DNA of 32,421 nt from a virus: the IMG/VR virus record IMGVR_UViG_3300033153_003551, positions 1-32,421 of that record. The stretch is one strand, 5' to 3'. Numbering within the stretch: the first letter of the stretch is position 1; each line of letters begins with the position of its first letter. The notes below the pieces were generated by a model, which ran no database searches, was not told the DNA's origin, and worked only from the letters and a program-made list of their open reading frames with translations. The position numbers and the translations under genes are program-made. Shown piece by piece: positions 12,381 to 21,853 of this stretch.

Positions 12381-12755
12381 TTACATCACATTTTCTTGTC
12401 GTTCTTTAATCAATGTAACTGTATTCTTTAAGTCAACAAACTCACTCATAAACTCGGTTACTTTATTAACTACTTCTTGTGGTGCGATTGAGTTTACTAA
12501 CTCTACTAACTGTTTCGTATGCTCGTTGCCAAATCTCTTTTGTGCGAAATTAAATACCACTCTTACTATTGCTGTTGGTAAGATATAGCGTAATGCTTCA
12601 AACATATAAGTTACTATGATAAGTACAATCGGTGATGCTGTTGCCATAATTGTTGTCATATTAACTCCTAGTTCACCTTGATTGGATAAATATAATACTG
12701 CTGCTGCTCCAAATCCTCCTGCGCTTAATCTAATTAATGTCATAACTTTTTTCAT
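12381..12755 (-). CDS. Membrane protein, possible holin (124 aa)
   Basis: The N-terminal half holds two hydrophobic segments, at about residues 5-25 and 32-56, the second leading into EALRYILPTAIVRVV. The C-terminal half is a charged helical, probably cytoplasmic, domain (VNKVTEFMSEFVDLKNTVTLIKERQENVM). Size and two-helix topology followed by a charged tail are compatible with a holin, though many holins are shorter. No endolysin gene follows. It is coupled to the coiled-coil protein upstream. The holin call is inference from location. Confidence 0.5.
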   Translation of the reverse strand: MKKVMTLIRLSAGGFGAAAVLYLSNQGELGVNMTTIMATASPIVLIIVTYMFEALRYILPTAIVRVVFNFAQKRFGNEHTKQLVELVNSIAPQEVVNKVTEFMSEFVDLKNTVTLIKERQENVM

Positions 12756-13117
12756 TATAATCCTCCTAATTTTCTATATTTTTCTTTGTCTAATTCCACC
12801 GTGCCATTTGATAACTTGTAACAACCATTATTTACATTACTTGGTAACGGTTGCTCATACGTTGTTACGAATCCGCCTAGCACATGTCCACTTGCTACGA
12901 TATAATTGTCATCGTTTAGTACGTACCAGTTGAAACCTTTTTGTAATAGTTTAAACTTTGTATCTAGTTTATCGTGTTCAATTTGTAACGTGTTAAACTT
13001 TGATTCTAATATTGAGTACTCACGATCCTTTTGCTTATTATCTTTCTCGTGTGCTACTTTCTCGTTAGCTAACTTGCTAATAATGTTCCTATATTTCTTT
13101 GACGTTTCTTCCATCAT
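12755..13117 (-). CDS. Coiled-coil protein, possible tail accessory (120 aa)
   Basis: Residues 1-58 form an obvious coiled coil (KYRNIISKLANEKVAHEKDN and onward). The C-terminal half is a small globular region with FNWYVLNDDNYIVASGHVLGG, and a short tail GCYKLSNGTVELDKEKYRKL. That tail resembles the ends of small proteins encoded after receptor-binding proteins in Gram-positive phages. It could be a virion-attached accessory or a chaperone of the 1641-aa protein. The function is not established. Confidence 0.5.
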   Translation of the reverse strand: MMEETSKKYRNIISKLANEKVAHEKDNKQKDREYSILESKFNTLQIEHDKLDTKFKLLQKGFNWYVLNDDNYIVASGHVLGGFVTTYEQPLPSNVNNGCYKLSNGTVELDKEKYRKLGGL

Positions 13118-13122
13118 AGCAC

Positions 13123-14016
13123 CTACTTACTAAACTCTAGTACGTAATTTATGAACGTTTCGTCTAATATGAATTGGTCGTATAACGCTTGCGCTATCTC
13201 TAAATCGAATGTGAAGTTAGTTGATATTTCCCAATCGTTCATATAATAATCGTCTAAACTTAATTCAAATCCTTCACTTCTGAAACTCGGCATATAGATT
13301 GAGAATACGTGATACTCGTTGTTTCCATATACTTGTACGTATACCTCACTTGAACCAATTAACCAATAATCATAGTTTGCTAATTCTTCTAACAATAAAA
13401 CTACTCTAACTGCTATTTCTTCTTTAGTGAATAAATCTCCTATACTTGCTTCTAAATTGGTTTTAGCGCCAACTACATTCATATCCCAAGTTAACGGTTC
13501 AACTCCAAAGTATTTCATAAATAATAAATCAGTTAATGTATCAAAGTTTACTGCGTTACCATCAATATCAAATAGATAACTAGGTAATTTGTTTTTATCT
13601 AACTCACTCGCTAGATACACAGAACTCATATTAGTCATTCCGCTTGATGTGGTGTAGTAACTTCGCTGTCCGTTAAGTCCATCAATGTACCCTAGACTCT
13701 CAAAATCATTCTCTAGTCCATTTACTTGTTCTTTTAGTAAAACTATGTCGGCTTCGTTTAAACCAACTCTTAAACTCAAATTTATGAATGAATCAATATA
13801 TGTATTAAGTTCAGTTTGTAAATCTAATAAATCTTGTTCATAATCCTCGTTTACTAATTCTAATAAATCAATGTTATCTTGTAACGCTTGTAAGTCAGTT
13901 TCTACTTGTAATGTTAATGATGCTAACTCGTCTTTTAGTGAATCATCAGGAGGGCTTTGACACCCTACCAATGATAATACTAATGCGAATAATAATATAC
14001 TTATAAATTTTTTCAT
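13123..14016 (-). CDS. Phage-encoded lipoprotein (297 aa)
   Basis: The N-terminus is a textbook lipoprotein signal: MKK, a hydrophobic run ISILLFALVLSL, then lipobox LVGC with the lipid-accepting Cys19. Residues 25-95 form a coiled coil rich in Leu, Asp and Glu. A collagen-like or glycine turn (DGLNGQRSYYTTSSG) precedes a C-terminal globular domain of about 180 residues that I do not recognise. It would be anchored on the outer face of the host membrane. Its place right after the receptor-binding protein suggests receptor masking or superinfection exclusion late in infection, or release of progeny from receptors. GGAGGAAAG lies upstream of the ATG. Confidence 0.75.
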   Translation of the reverse strand: MKKFISILLFALVLSLVGCQSPPDDSLKDELASLTLQVETDLQALQDNIDLLELVNEDYEQDLLDLQTELNTYIDSFINLSLRVGLNEADIVLLKEQVNGLENDFESLGYIDGLNGQRSYYTTSSGMTNMSSVYLASELDKNKLPSYLFDIDGNAVNFDTLTDLLFMKYFGVEPLTWDMNVVGAKTNLEASIGDLFTKEEIAVRVVLLLEELANYDYWLIGSSEVYVQVYGNNEYHVFSIYMPSFRSEGFELSLDDYYMNDWEISTNFTFDLEIAQALYDQFILDETFINYVLEFSK

Positions 14017-14027
14017 TTTCTTTCCTC

Positions 14028-17000
14028 CTATACGTAGTTGATTCCGTAGACTTTACTTACTACGATATCATCGTCAGTTGTACGACCGATTGTGTTACTC
14101 GTTGTTGAAGTCCATTTAGAACCATAGTATGCGTTCATGTTTACTTCGCTTCCACTTACATTAGCCAACAAGAAGTTAGCGTTAATAATTGAAGTTGTAG
14201 TCATCGCTCTTGTCATTTCAAATCTATGGAATATCTTATCGTCTGCTACATCATATCTAATTTTTCTAAAATGTGTTGATTCAGTTACTCCACCAGCATC
14301 TTCAGTTAATAATATCTCAAGTTCTATTGCGTCGTAGTTTTTATAACTATCACTTAATGTAAAGAATGCCGTTGGTGATGTTGCTATCTCTACGCTAAAT
14401 CCTGAATCATATAATAATGTTGATTGTCCTTCTAGTGTTGTAACTTTACTTTCTAATGTTCCTACCTTCGATGTGTTGGTAGCGGTTAATCCGTTTACCT
14501 CGCTAATCGCATTAACTAGATCGTTCTTATTAACTGTCGTTAAGTTAGCTAACACTCCTATTTCATCGGTATGTGTTGATACAATCGGCTCTACTATATC
14601 TAATCTATCTTCAACCGTACCAATTTGTTTACTGTTATCTTGAATGTTCTTCGTGTTAGTTATAATTTGCGCTGATGAATCAAGGTTAAACTTAATCGTT
14701 ACTTCGGTGCTTAATCCCTCTTGAATAAGTGTAGTAGGATTCTCTTGTATCAATCCACCATCTTTATCAATGTCAGTATATACCGCATCTTCTAATTCAT
14801 ATGTCAACGTTACATCATTTGCTTGTAAGTAAGTTTCAAAATCTCCACTTGTTGCATATGTAGTTTTATTCATTCTAATTCTAATGTTATTACTATTTGT
14901 TGCTATGTAGAACGTTTTTTCGTTATCTGTTACATCATTAAACTCCCAAGTATATATTTCATCACCTATCACTAACGATGCATTCGCTATTGTTGTACTT
15001 CCTTTGGCAGGGATTTCAGTTGTCAAATCTTTATAAAATTGATGGGTATTTGTTAATACACTTGCAATACCCCAACTTATAGCGTTTTTAACTTCGGTTG
15101 TGTCTATCTCTACATTTTGCTCTAACTTCCATACACCGTTATCTTGATATATTCTATCTCGTATAGTGCTTACGCTTCGTAATGTAGTGTTAGGGAATGA
15201 TATTGTTTCACTGTTATATGGTGCGTATGTTGTTGCTACTGTGCCTTGTTCTAATTGAATATTGTTAAATTTTGCTTCAAATGTTCCTGCTGCAACTAAG
15301 TTAGAGAAGTTTAATACTATTACCTCATTACTTCCACTATTGAACGTTACGTCAGCGCCAGTAAATTGATTTATAAATCCTGCACTTTCAGTTTGAATCC
15401 TAATTCTATTAGTGCTTACTATGTCGTCTATTGTTCCGCTTATTACATAATCCGTATTTGGCATAACATCAAACGAGAATAGATAACTACCTATTGTAGA
15501 CGTTGATTTAATATATATCTCATTAGCCAATCCATAATAATCTATTAAATTACTTGGAACTCCAATGCTAAAATCAAATAAGTTACTACCGATAGATTGC
15601 ACGGATAAGTCTACGATTGATTTTGTATCTTCAAAATATGATGAGATTATGTTATTAAGTTGTGATGCTGTATGTGATGCTAATGGTGTGTTGGTAATGT
15701 CAATCAACATTGTATAACCATTTTCAAATAACCCACTATTAACTGTGCTTTCTTGCATTTTTATATTTGCTAATAACGATTTGTTAGCCGTTATTACACC
15801 AATAGCAAATCCATTTGTTCTTGGCACTCCTGTTGTTACTTCTTGTGATGTCGCATCACTATAAATTAATTTAACTAAATCGTTTGTGTTTTCATAACCA
15901 CTAGGGATATTAGATATAATCAAATACTTATTACCACTAATGATATTATATGTTTGTTCTAACACTGAGTATGCGTTTAGAAATTGCCACGTACCATCTA
16001 GTTTAATACCAAATTGAGTACCAGTTCCATCACTTGTTAAACTCGTTGTCTTATCGCCATCTACAACTTGTTGTGTTAATGATAATCCTAAGCCTTCTAT
16101 AAACTCTGGTGAACCTTCTATTGGGTCGATTGCTCCGAATGTACTCTCGTGTAGTTCGTCATATGTTTGTTCGATTGTTGAGTTATCTAGTTTGTCATTG
16201 ATTTCATCTATCAATACTAAGTTCGCATCAATGTCCGCTTTATCTCCGATTACATACGATTTATCTTGTGGTTGTAATGTACGTGAGTTTCCTGTTGTAA
16301 GTAATGCTAAATCAAATAACATTTTCTTAGTTGAATCAGTAGTGTTAAGTATCTTGAATACGGTATCGAAGAATTCAGTATCTTGACCTCCGCCTCCGCC
16401 ACCACCGATGATTGCGTTTGCATCTCTTAAATCAGTTGTTGCGATATAGGTATATGTTGAACCTACTTTTCGCATTGTGATACGTGCTATTGCGAATGCT
16501 GTTGAACTATCTTTAGTAAACGCTCTATCAATGTCATACACTGATAAATTATCTACATCTAATATTGCATCATCTTCGCCATTATATCCACTTGTTGAAA
16601 TGTTTGCTAGTAACGGTGAATACTGTCCACCTTTATTTGCTACCCCAAACATAACTACGTTGAAGTAAACATTTCCTATTGATGAACCATCGCTAAATGT
16701 ATCAAACTCATTAAACGTTGTAATTTGTTTATAATTCTCACCAAAGTAATTTGCTACGTGGATGTCATCACCGTTCTCTGTATCGTGTGCCATAAATGTA
16801 TGAGGGTGCATTTGCCAAACTAATCCACTTGACAATTTAACATACCAAGTCCCACTTGATGTACTATCATCTAGTATATCATTGTTACCTAATCCTGCAA
16901 CACCATCATCATACTTCGCTCCTCTACTTCTAATCCAAGCTCGAATATGTTGTAATGCTCCTAGTACATCAGTACCGCTTGCGTGATTGTTCCAGTTCTG

Positions 17001-18953
17001 ATTGATAAATGCTCCTTCGGTATCTGTATATGCTTCATCTAATAATGATACAAACGCTATTCTAATATGTTCTTCATTAGCCCACGTTATATCAAATCCT
17101 GTTGCTACTGCTGGTAACTTAGTACTAATCGGAATATATAACCAGTTGCTTTGTAAACTTGTTGTCGTACCGAATGTTGGTGTGAAAGTTTTAGGTAATG
17201 CTAACGTAAACTCTCCAGTACTAAATTGCATTGTTAATTCATTCGGTGCTGTACCAAATGTTGGGTCACTTGCACTTTTCGTTAATATAAATGTGCTTGT
17301 AGGTATATCGTATAACAAATCAAACGACTCTTTAAATTGTCCGTTTTGTAATTCTTTATCAGCGAAGTTATTACGTAAATGTAATTGCTCATATCTATCG
17401 TTCACTAAGTTATAAACAATAGTTGCTCCATCTACTTTTCCGCTATTCAAGTACACGTCATGTAAATCTCCTAGAAATGAACCGAATGTTGGTCTAATTG
17501 CTAATTGTCCATTGACTGCGTGTTCAACTGTTACTAATGCCATTTGAACTTGTACGCAAGGTGCTACTGGTTTATCGTATGTCATCGCTCCTGGTGTTAC
17601 ACCTTCACTATCATAATACAAGATTGAACCTTCGCCACCTGTACCTGCATAGTTTGCTGTATCTATTGTATTAACACGACCATAGAAGTTACATTCTCCT
17701 TCTTGTCCTACTGTAATTTGTTCCGTTGCTACTCCGACGATCAAGAATGGTGCTACATTAACTTCCGCTTGTACCGCTGGTTTACCTTCAATTTTACCAG
17801 ATGCTCCAATACTACCTGCATATTGAACTACATCTCCTTCTTCAATTTGTACAGTTGCTTTAACTCTTGTGAATAAGTTCTTAGCCATCTCTACATTTTT
17901 ACCACCATATGCGAATACTACATCTACTCCATCATATGTTGCGACTGCGACTGCGTTACCGCCCGAATCAAACAACGTCATAGACTCCATTTGTACGTTT
18001 CCATTAACTACAAACGATTCCCCTGTACCTAGATTAACGGTTACTGAACCATCTTGATTAGTTAATATCTCGCATTTAGTTGTGTCGGCTTTACCGTTCC
18101 ATAATTTTAACGCTGCATCAACTATGTTAGTATAACCAAGTCCATCTGCTGTCGGTGTGTATATCGCTTTAAGCATTGCGCCTGAAACATCTCCGATTGC
18201 TTCCGCTATTGGAACTACTTTAAGATTACCACTATCATCATTCATCATAATTGTATATGTTGCTGTGATGTTGGTATCTGTATTATAGATTGAGAAATCT
18301 TGATTAACATAATTAGCTACTGCATCTACTTTTGAAAGTTTACCATTTAATACGCTAATAATAATCTCTGTATTTTCTGGTGCTATTGTTGGTAGACCTG
18401 TGTTAATGCTAGGATCAATCGGTATATCGTAAGTTTCAGATGGAACTCGTGACTCTTCGCCTACTATTGTAGTTGTAGAATCTGTCCATACACTGCTTAA
18501 ATATTGCCAATCGGTATTCGTGTCTACTACACGAGCAAAGTCGCCCTCAATCGCTGCTGGGAACGTTCCTGCTAAATCTGCTTCGAGTTGCACGATACCT
18601 AAGAACCCATCTTCAGGCTCAAAGAACCACGCTTCAAATTGTCCTGTTACATTTTGCGTAACCGAACTTTCAATATCAAACACTGGACTAGGTATAATAT
18701 GTTTATACTTATTCCACGTTTCAAATACATCTTCACTTACTTCTACTTGCTCTGTCCCATCTTCAATCATTAAATATCGTTCAGGGCTTAATCCATTTGG
18801 TTTCTGATATAACGCATAGAATACGTATTCAGTCCCATAACTTGTTAATAAATTATTCTGTGTGCTTCCGTTACCATTGGCTGCTGCGAATACATCAGTC
18901 GGTTGTTCTAGTAACGTGCCATCATCTTTTAATTTTACATCATATTGATTCAT
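14028..18953 (-). CDS. Giant tail fibre / receptor-binding protein (1641 aa)
   Basis: The largest gene, a modular tail protein. The N-terminal 850 residues are beta-rich and repetitive. A seven-glycine linker near residue 850 leads into DTVFKILNTTDSTKKMLFDL and TGNSRTLQPQD, a short domain widespread in phage tail fibres. Residues about 1030-1340 look like two carbohydrate-binding or jelly-roll modules, the second ending NIQLEQGTVATTYAPY, a typical fibre motif. After a coiled coil (NKNDLVNAISEVNG, near 1500) the final domain ends TIGRTTDDDIVVSKVYGINYV, a pattern common at receptor-binding C-termini. No peptidase or lysozyme motif was seen. AAGGAGTG precedes the ATG. Confidence 0.82.
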   Translation of the reverse strand: MNQYDVKLKDDGTLLEQPTDVFAAANGNGSTQNNLLTSYGTEYVFYALYQKPNGLSPERYLMIEDGTEQVEVSEDVFETWNKYKHIIPSPVFDIESSVTQNVTGQFEAWFFEPEDGFLGIVQLEADLAGTFPAAIEGDFARVVDTNTDWQYLSSVWTDSTTTIVGEESRVPSETYDIPIDPSINTGLPTIAPENTEIIISVLNGKLSKVDAVANYVNQDFSIYNTDTNITATYTIMMNDDSGNLKVVPIAEAIGDVSGAMLKAIYTPTADGLGYTNIVDAALKLWNGKADTTKCEILTNQDGSVTVNLGTGESFVVNGNVQMESMTLFDSGGNAVAVATYDGVDVVFAYGGKNVEMAKNLFTRVKATVQIEEGDVVQYAGSIGASGKIEGKPAVQAEVNVAPFLIVGVATEQITVGQEGECNFYGRVNTIDTANYAGTGGEGSILYYDSEGVTPGAMTYDKPVAPCVQVQMALVTVEHAVNGQLAIRPTFGSFLGDLHDVYLNSGKVDGATIVYNLVNDRYEQLHLRNNFADKELQNGQFKESFDLLYDIPTSTFILTKSASDPTFGTAPNELTMQFSTGEFTLALPKTFTPTFGTTTSLQSNWLYIPISTKLPAVATGFDITWANEEHIRIAFVSLLDEAYTDTEGAFINQNWNNHASGTDVLGALQHIRAWIRSRGAKYDDGVAGLGNNDILDDSTSSGTWYVKLSSGLVWQMHPHTFMAHDTENGDDIHVANYFGENYKQITTFNEFDTFSDGSSIGNVYFNVVMFGVANKGGQYSPLLANISTSGYNGEDDAILDVDNLSVYDIDRAFTKDSSTAFAIARITMRKVGSTYTYIATTDLRDANAIIGGGGGGGQDTEFFDTVFKILNTTDSTKKMLFDLALLTTGNSRTLQPQDKSYVIGDKADIDANLVLIDEINDKLDNSTIEQTYDELHESTFGAIDPIEGSPEFIEGLGLSLTQQVVDGDKTTSLTSDGTGTQFGIKLDGTWQFLNAYSVLEQTYNIISGNKYLIISNIPSGYENTNDLVKLIYSDATSQEVTTGVPRTNGFAIGVITANKSLLANIKMQESTVNSGLFENGYTMLIDITNTPLASHTASQLNNIISSYFEDTKSIVDLSVQSIGSNLFDFSIGVPSNLIDYYGLANEIYIKSTSTIGSYLFSFDVMPNTDYVISGTIDDIVSTNRIRIQTESAGFINQFTGADVTFNSGSNEVIVLNFSNLVAAGTFEAKFNNIQLEQGTVATTYAPYNSETISFPNTTLRSVSTIRDRIYQDNGVWKLEQNVEIDTTEVKNAISWGIASVLTNTHQFYKDLTTEIPAKGSTTIANASLVIGDEIYTWEFNDVTDNEKTFYIATNSNNIRIRMNKTTYATSGDFETYLQANDVTLTYELEDAVYTDIDKDGGLIQENPTTLIQEGLSTEVTIKFNLDSSAQIITNTKNIQDNSKQIGTVEDRLDIVEPIVSTHTDEIGVLANLTTVNKNDLVNAISEVNGLTATNTSKVGTLESKVTTLEGQSTLLYDSGFSVEIATSPTAFFTLSDSYKNYDAIELEILLTEDAGGVTESTHFRKIRYDVADDKIFHRFEMTRAMTTTSIINANFLLANVSGSEVNMNAYYGSKWTSTTSNTIGRTTDDDIVVSKVYGINYV

Positions 18954-21428
18954 CTAATCACTCCTTTTATTTTTTGGGTTAAAGTATATCGTTCTTTTTG
19001 CTATATCGTTAACAATGAAATATACTTCATCGTTCTCGTCTACTATTGCCCAATTTCTTACACCTATATCTGGAATAGTTATAGATGCGTAATCGCCGTT
19101 ATTAAATAATGTTACTGTTACTTGTGAGCCTGTTGCCCCACTTGTTACTATTTCTTCTTTAGCTGTATAATCAGTTGATAACAAATATTGTCGTTCTGCT
19201 ATCGGTGTTATCTTACTTACTATGTATAGTTGATCGAATGTCTTTTTAATCAACAAGTTATCCGTTGACAGTTTATCTCCTATGAATATATCTTCATCAT
19301 TTGAGAAGTGTGATATTTGATAAGTGAACTTTAATATCTCGTTAACATCTTTCTTAAATTTAAACGCTTCTGTTAGTGTATCGAAATATATTTCATCTGT
19401 GTCTGCTACTGTTAGGTTTAACTTTGGCAATCCTTTTGATAATGTTAAGAATTGACTATATGTTCCGCCTAATGTTTTTAACTCTCCAAAGAAATATATG
19501 AATGCTTGTTCTACTTTCTTATCACTATCAACATATTCAATATAACTACTTGTCCATAATCCATCTACTAACTTTGCTTCTCTTCCTGCAACGTTTGGAC
19601 TATCGAATCCGAAATCAAACTTGATTACATTTGATGCTCCTACTGATTTACATTGTAGTACTAGATTTTCTGCTACATTCTCACCTTTATACCAAACCAT
19701 TTCGATTGGATTTAAGTTAGTTAATGTTCCATTATCGAATGTGCTTATATATCTATTCAATCCTTTTTCTCTCATAATACTTGTGTTGTCTACGTTAGCG
19801 ACTGAATCAACGATAATATACTCGTTAAACAATTCATGTCTTACTACCGCTTTACTTGCATCTATCAATGTATCTCTATTCTCTGTGTTAATACCTACGT
19901 CTAAGGCTATATTTTGTGCGCCTAAACTTAAATATGCTACTGATATAATCTCGCCTTTATCAACATTATTGATTACTTTGTTCGTAATGTAATCTCCATA
20001 GTAATCTCCATCTTGGAATACGTCATTATAACTTGTTACTGTCTTACCTAAGATTAATTCTTTGTTACCTAATCGTTCTATATCTTGTCCTACTTTAGAA
20101 CCTAACTTCTCAATATCTGGTATACGTTCGTTTTGATTAAAGTATAACGTTCTACTGTTGTTAGGGTTCTTGCGTTCAATTCGTAATCGTTCATCTTGTA
20201 ACGGTATATATGTTAACCTAAACATAAAGTCTTGGTAATCTCCACTATCGAAGTCTGAACCAAATCTAACTGGACTACCTCCTATTGCTTTGGTGGCTGC
20301 ATAACTCAAAAAATGTCTATACGCAAAGTAAGCTCCACTAAACCCTGTAAACTTATCTAGTTCTACGTGCCACCCTTCTATTGTTGTTCCACCTTTTGTA
20401 TAAAACACCGAGTTGTTTCGTGCTACTGTATCGTAATAAGCATTTCCTGCTCCAATACCTAAAACATACGGAAGTCCCTCGTATACTGTTTTTTCACTTA
20501 ATAGTTCTGTTATATCCACTTGAATAGTTTCAGTCAGTGGGCTAAGTGACACAGTTGAAGTAACTTTAATATATACTTCAAACTTTAACACTCTATCAAT
20601 AGGCTCAGCTACTTCCATTATGAAGTCGTCACTCGTTAAGAATGAGCCACTACCTCTTACACTAGACCATGCTGTGCTTGGATATACTACCGCTTGTTTG
20701 TTTAAGTTGTTTTCGGTTATTGCGTTCTCTACGAATAAATCTAACTTATCTGCATATTGTTCTAATGCTTGTTTACCTTTATAAGTTATGACATCAGTAA
20801 TGTCTATTTCATTTTTTTTATTATTGATCAATACCGCACTCACTACACCGAAGTCATTTATTTGTACTTCCATATCGGCTTGTGCTAATACTTGGTCTAA
20901 CGCTTCACGTGCATTAGGTTTATTAAGTGTAACCTCTCTTGCTAGTATTCCATCTGTATAAGTTTCCAAGCTAACACCTAATCCATCTATAACACTTGTG
21001 TCATAAGTCCATAAGTAATCAGTGTCAGTACCTAATTTCAATTCTGCTGTAATTCTTAAATTTTCTAGTATATCCCATATAGTCCACCCCGTTATTAATG
21101 TTGCATCTAACGGTTGGCTAAACTTTCTATTAGGGAATGTGATACCTTCTAAATATTTTTCTAATCCTACTAAATCTAGTATGTGTTCATATGTATTAGG
21201 ACTCTTCGATACTCTCTCAAAGTCATCCATTGATAATAAGAACTTACGTGATGTTCCATCTACTATTACTTCTACCTCTGAATCAACGTCAAACGCTTCA
21301 TCATTAGTATCATTTATAACCGTTATCTTACCTATGTCTAGGTTTTTCATCCTTGTATATTCCTCGTTGTAGTTGCTGTTAATGTTAGAGATGGACACGT
21401 TGTTAATCTTTAATGTTATTACACTCAT
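18954..21428 (-). CDS. Tail-tip / baseplate hub protein (824 aa)
   Basis: This is likely the tail-associated hub or baseplate protein of a siphovirus-like tail. The N-terminus has the pattern of such proteins: ITVINDTNDEAFDVDSEVEV, then PNTYEHILDLVGLEKYLEGI at about residues 77-96, then WTIWDILENLRI. A central IERLGNKELILGKTVTSYND and GEIISVAYLSLGAQNIAL block follows, and the C-terminal part is a beta-rich extension. No lytic domain is recognised. It lies between the 142-aa gene and the 1641-aa receptor-binding gene, the expected order. Confidence 0.7.
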   Translation of the reverse strand: MSVITLKINNVSISNINSNYNEEYTRMKNLDIGKITVINDTNDEAFDVDSEVEVIVDGTSRKFLLSMDDFERVSKSPNTYEHILDLVGLEKYLEGITFPNRKFSQPLDATLITGWTIWDILENLRITAELKLGTDTDYLWTYDTSVIDGLGVSLETYTDGILAREVTLNKPNAREALDQVLAQADMEVQINDFGVVSAVLINNKKNEIDITDVITYKGKQALEQYADKLDLFVENAITENNLNKQAVVYPSTAWSSVRGSGSFLTSDDFIMEVAEPIDRVLKFEVYIKVTSTVSLSPLTETIQVDITELLSEKTVYEGLPYVLGIGAGNAYYDTVARNNSVFYTKGGTTIEGWHVELDKFTGFSGAYFAYRHFLSYAATKAIGGSPVRFGSDFDSGDYQDFMFRLTYIPLQDERLRIERKNPNNSRTLYFNQNERIPDIEKLGSKVGQDIERLGNKELILGKTVTSYNDVFQDGDYYGDYITNKVINNVDKGEIISVAYLSLGAQNIALDVGINTENRDTLIDASKAVVRHELFNEYIIVDSVANVDNTSIMREKGLNRYISTFDNGTLTNLNPIEMVWYKGENVAENLVLQCKSVGASNVIKFDFGFDSPNVAGREAKLVDGLWTSSYIEYVDSDKKVEQAFIYFFGELKTLGGTYSQFLTLSKGLPKLNLTVADTDEIYFDTLTEAFKFKKDVNEILKFTYQISHFSNDEDIFIGDKLSTDNLLIKKTFDQLYIVSKITPIAERQYLLSTDYTAKEEIVTSGATGSQVTVTLFNNGDYASITIPDIGVRNWAIVDENDEVYFIVNDIAKRTIYFNPKNKRSD

Positions 21429-21853
21429 TTTTGTCCACCTTTCCTGCTATTGTTAGAACGTGTTTGTCCTGTAATAACTTGATTTTGTTGTGCTGTGAAT
21501 GTCTTTCTAAATATAGTTCTATTACGGCTTACCGCTTCTGCTGCTTGTTGTATCGCTAATGCTCCTAATGTTAAAGGTGCATTAACTACTAATCCTGCAA
21601 CTAATCCTACTGTTGATAGTCCGCTTTTAATTTTTCGTTCTAACGCATAGTCACCTGTTACATCACCTATTAAACTAACTCCACTGTTTATCGCTTGTCT
21701 ACCAAATGTTAATAGTAGCGCACCTGTCATTAATGATTTAGTTTGATTAGGCGCTTTCGGTTGTGCTGGGTTCGTATTTGCTGTTGTAGTTACTGGTGTT
21801 GTTTCGTTTTCTTCAATACCGCCATCTTTAACAAGTATTTCTAGTCTAGCCAT
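21425..21853 (-). CDS. 142-aa protein in the tape-measure position
   Basis: An acidic start (MARLEILVKDGGIEENE) is followed by a Thr/Pro/Gln linker (residues 18-40) and a hydrophobic, Ala/Gly/Leu-rich region (about 41-107), including GLSTVGLVAGLVVNAPLTLGALAIQQAAEAV. A basic Asn/Arg-rich tail ends it. Tape-measure proteins have hydrophobic segments and sit between the tail tube and tip genes, as this does, but they normally exceed 600 residues. If it is a tape measure, the tail would be very short. It may instead be a membrane-penetrating tail component. Neighbouring genes overlap on both sides. Confidence 0.55.
   Translation of the reverse strand: MARLEILVKDGGIEENETTPVTTTANTNPAQPKAPNQTKSLMTGALLLTFGRQAINSGVSLIGDVTGDYALERKIKSGLSTVGLVAGLVVNAPLTLGALAIQQAAEAVSRNRTIFRKTFTAQQNQVITGQTRSNNSRKGGQK

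Noticed and set aside
16388-16409. GC-rich (Gly)7 codon run as a possible slippage or recoding site.
   Set aside because: The codons vary and the frame continues intact on both sides. It encodes a flexible linker common in fibre proteins.
14028-18953. Diversity-generating retroelement acting on the receptor-binding protein.
   Set aside because: No reverse transcriptase gene and no template repeat near the C-terminal end of the fibre gene were seen.
19621-19992. Plus-strand open frames of 60-140 codons opposite the late genes (also at 17002, 21022, 26169, 29648 and others).
   Set aside because: They lack ribosome sites, have unnatural composition and lie fully within well-supported minus-strand genes. 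They are shadows.
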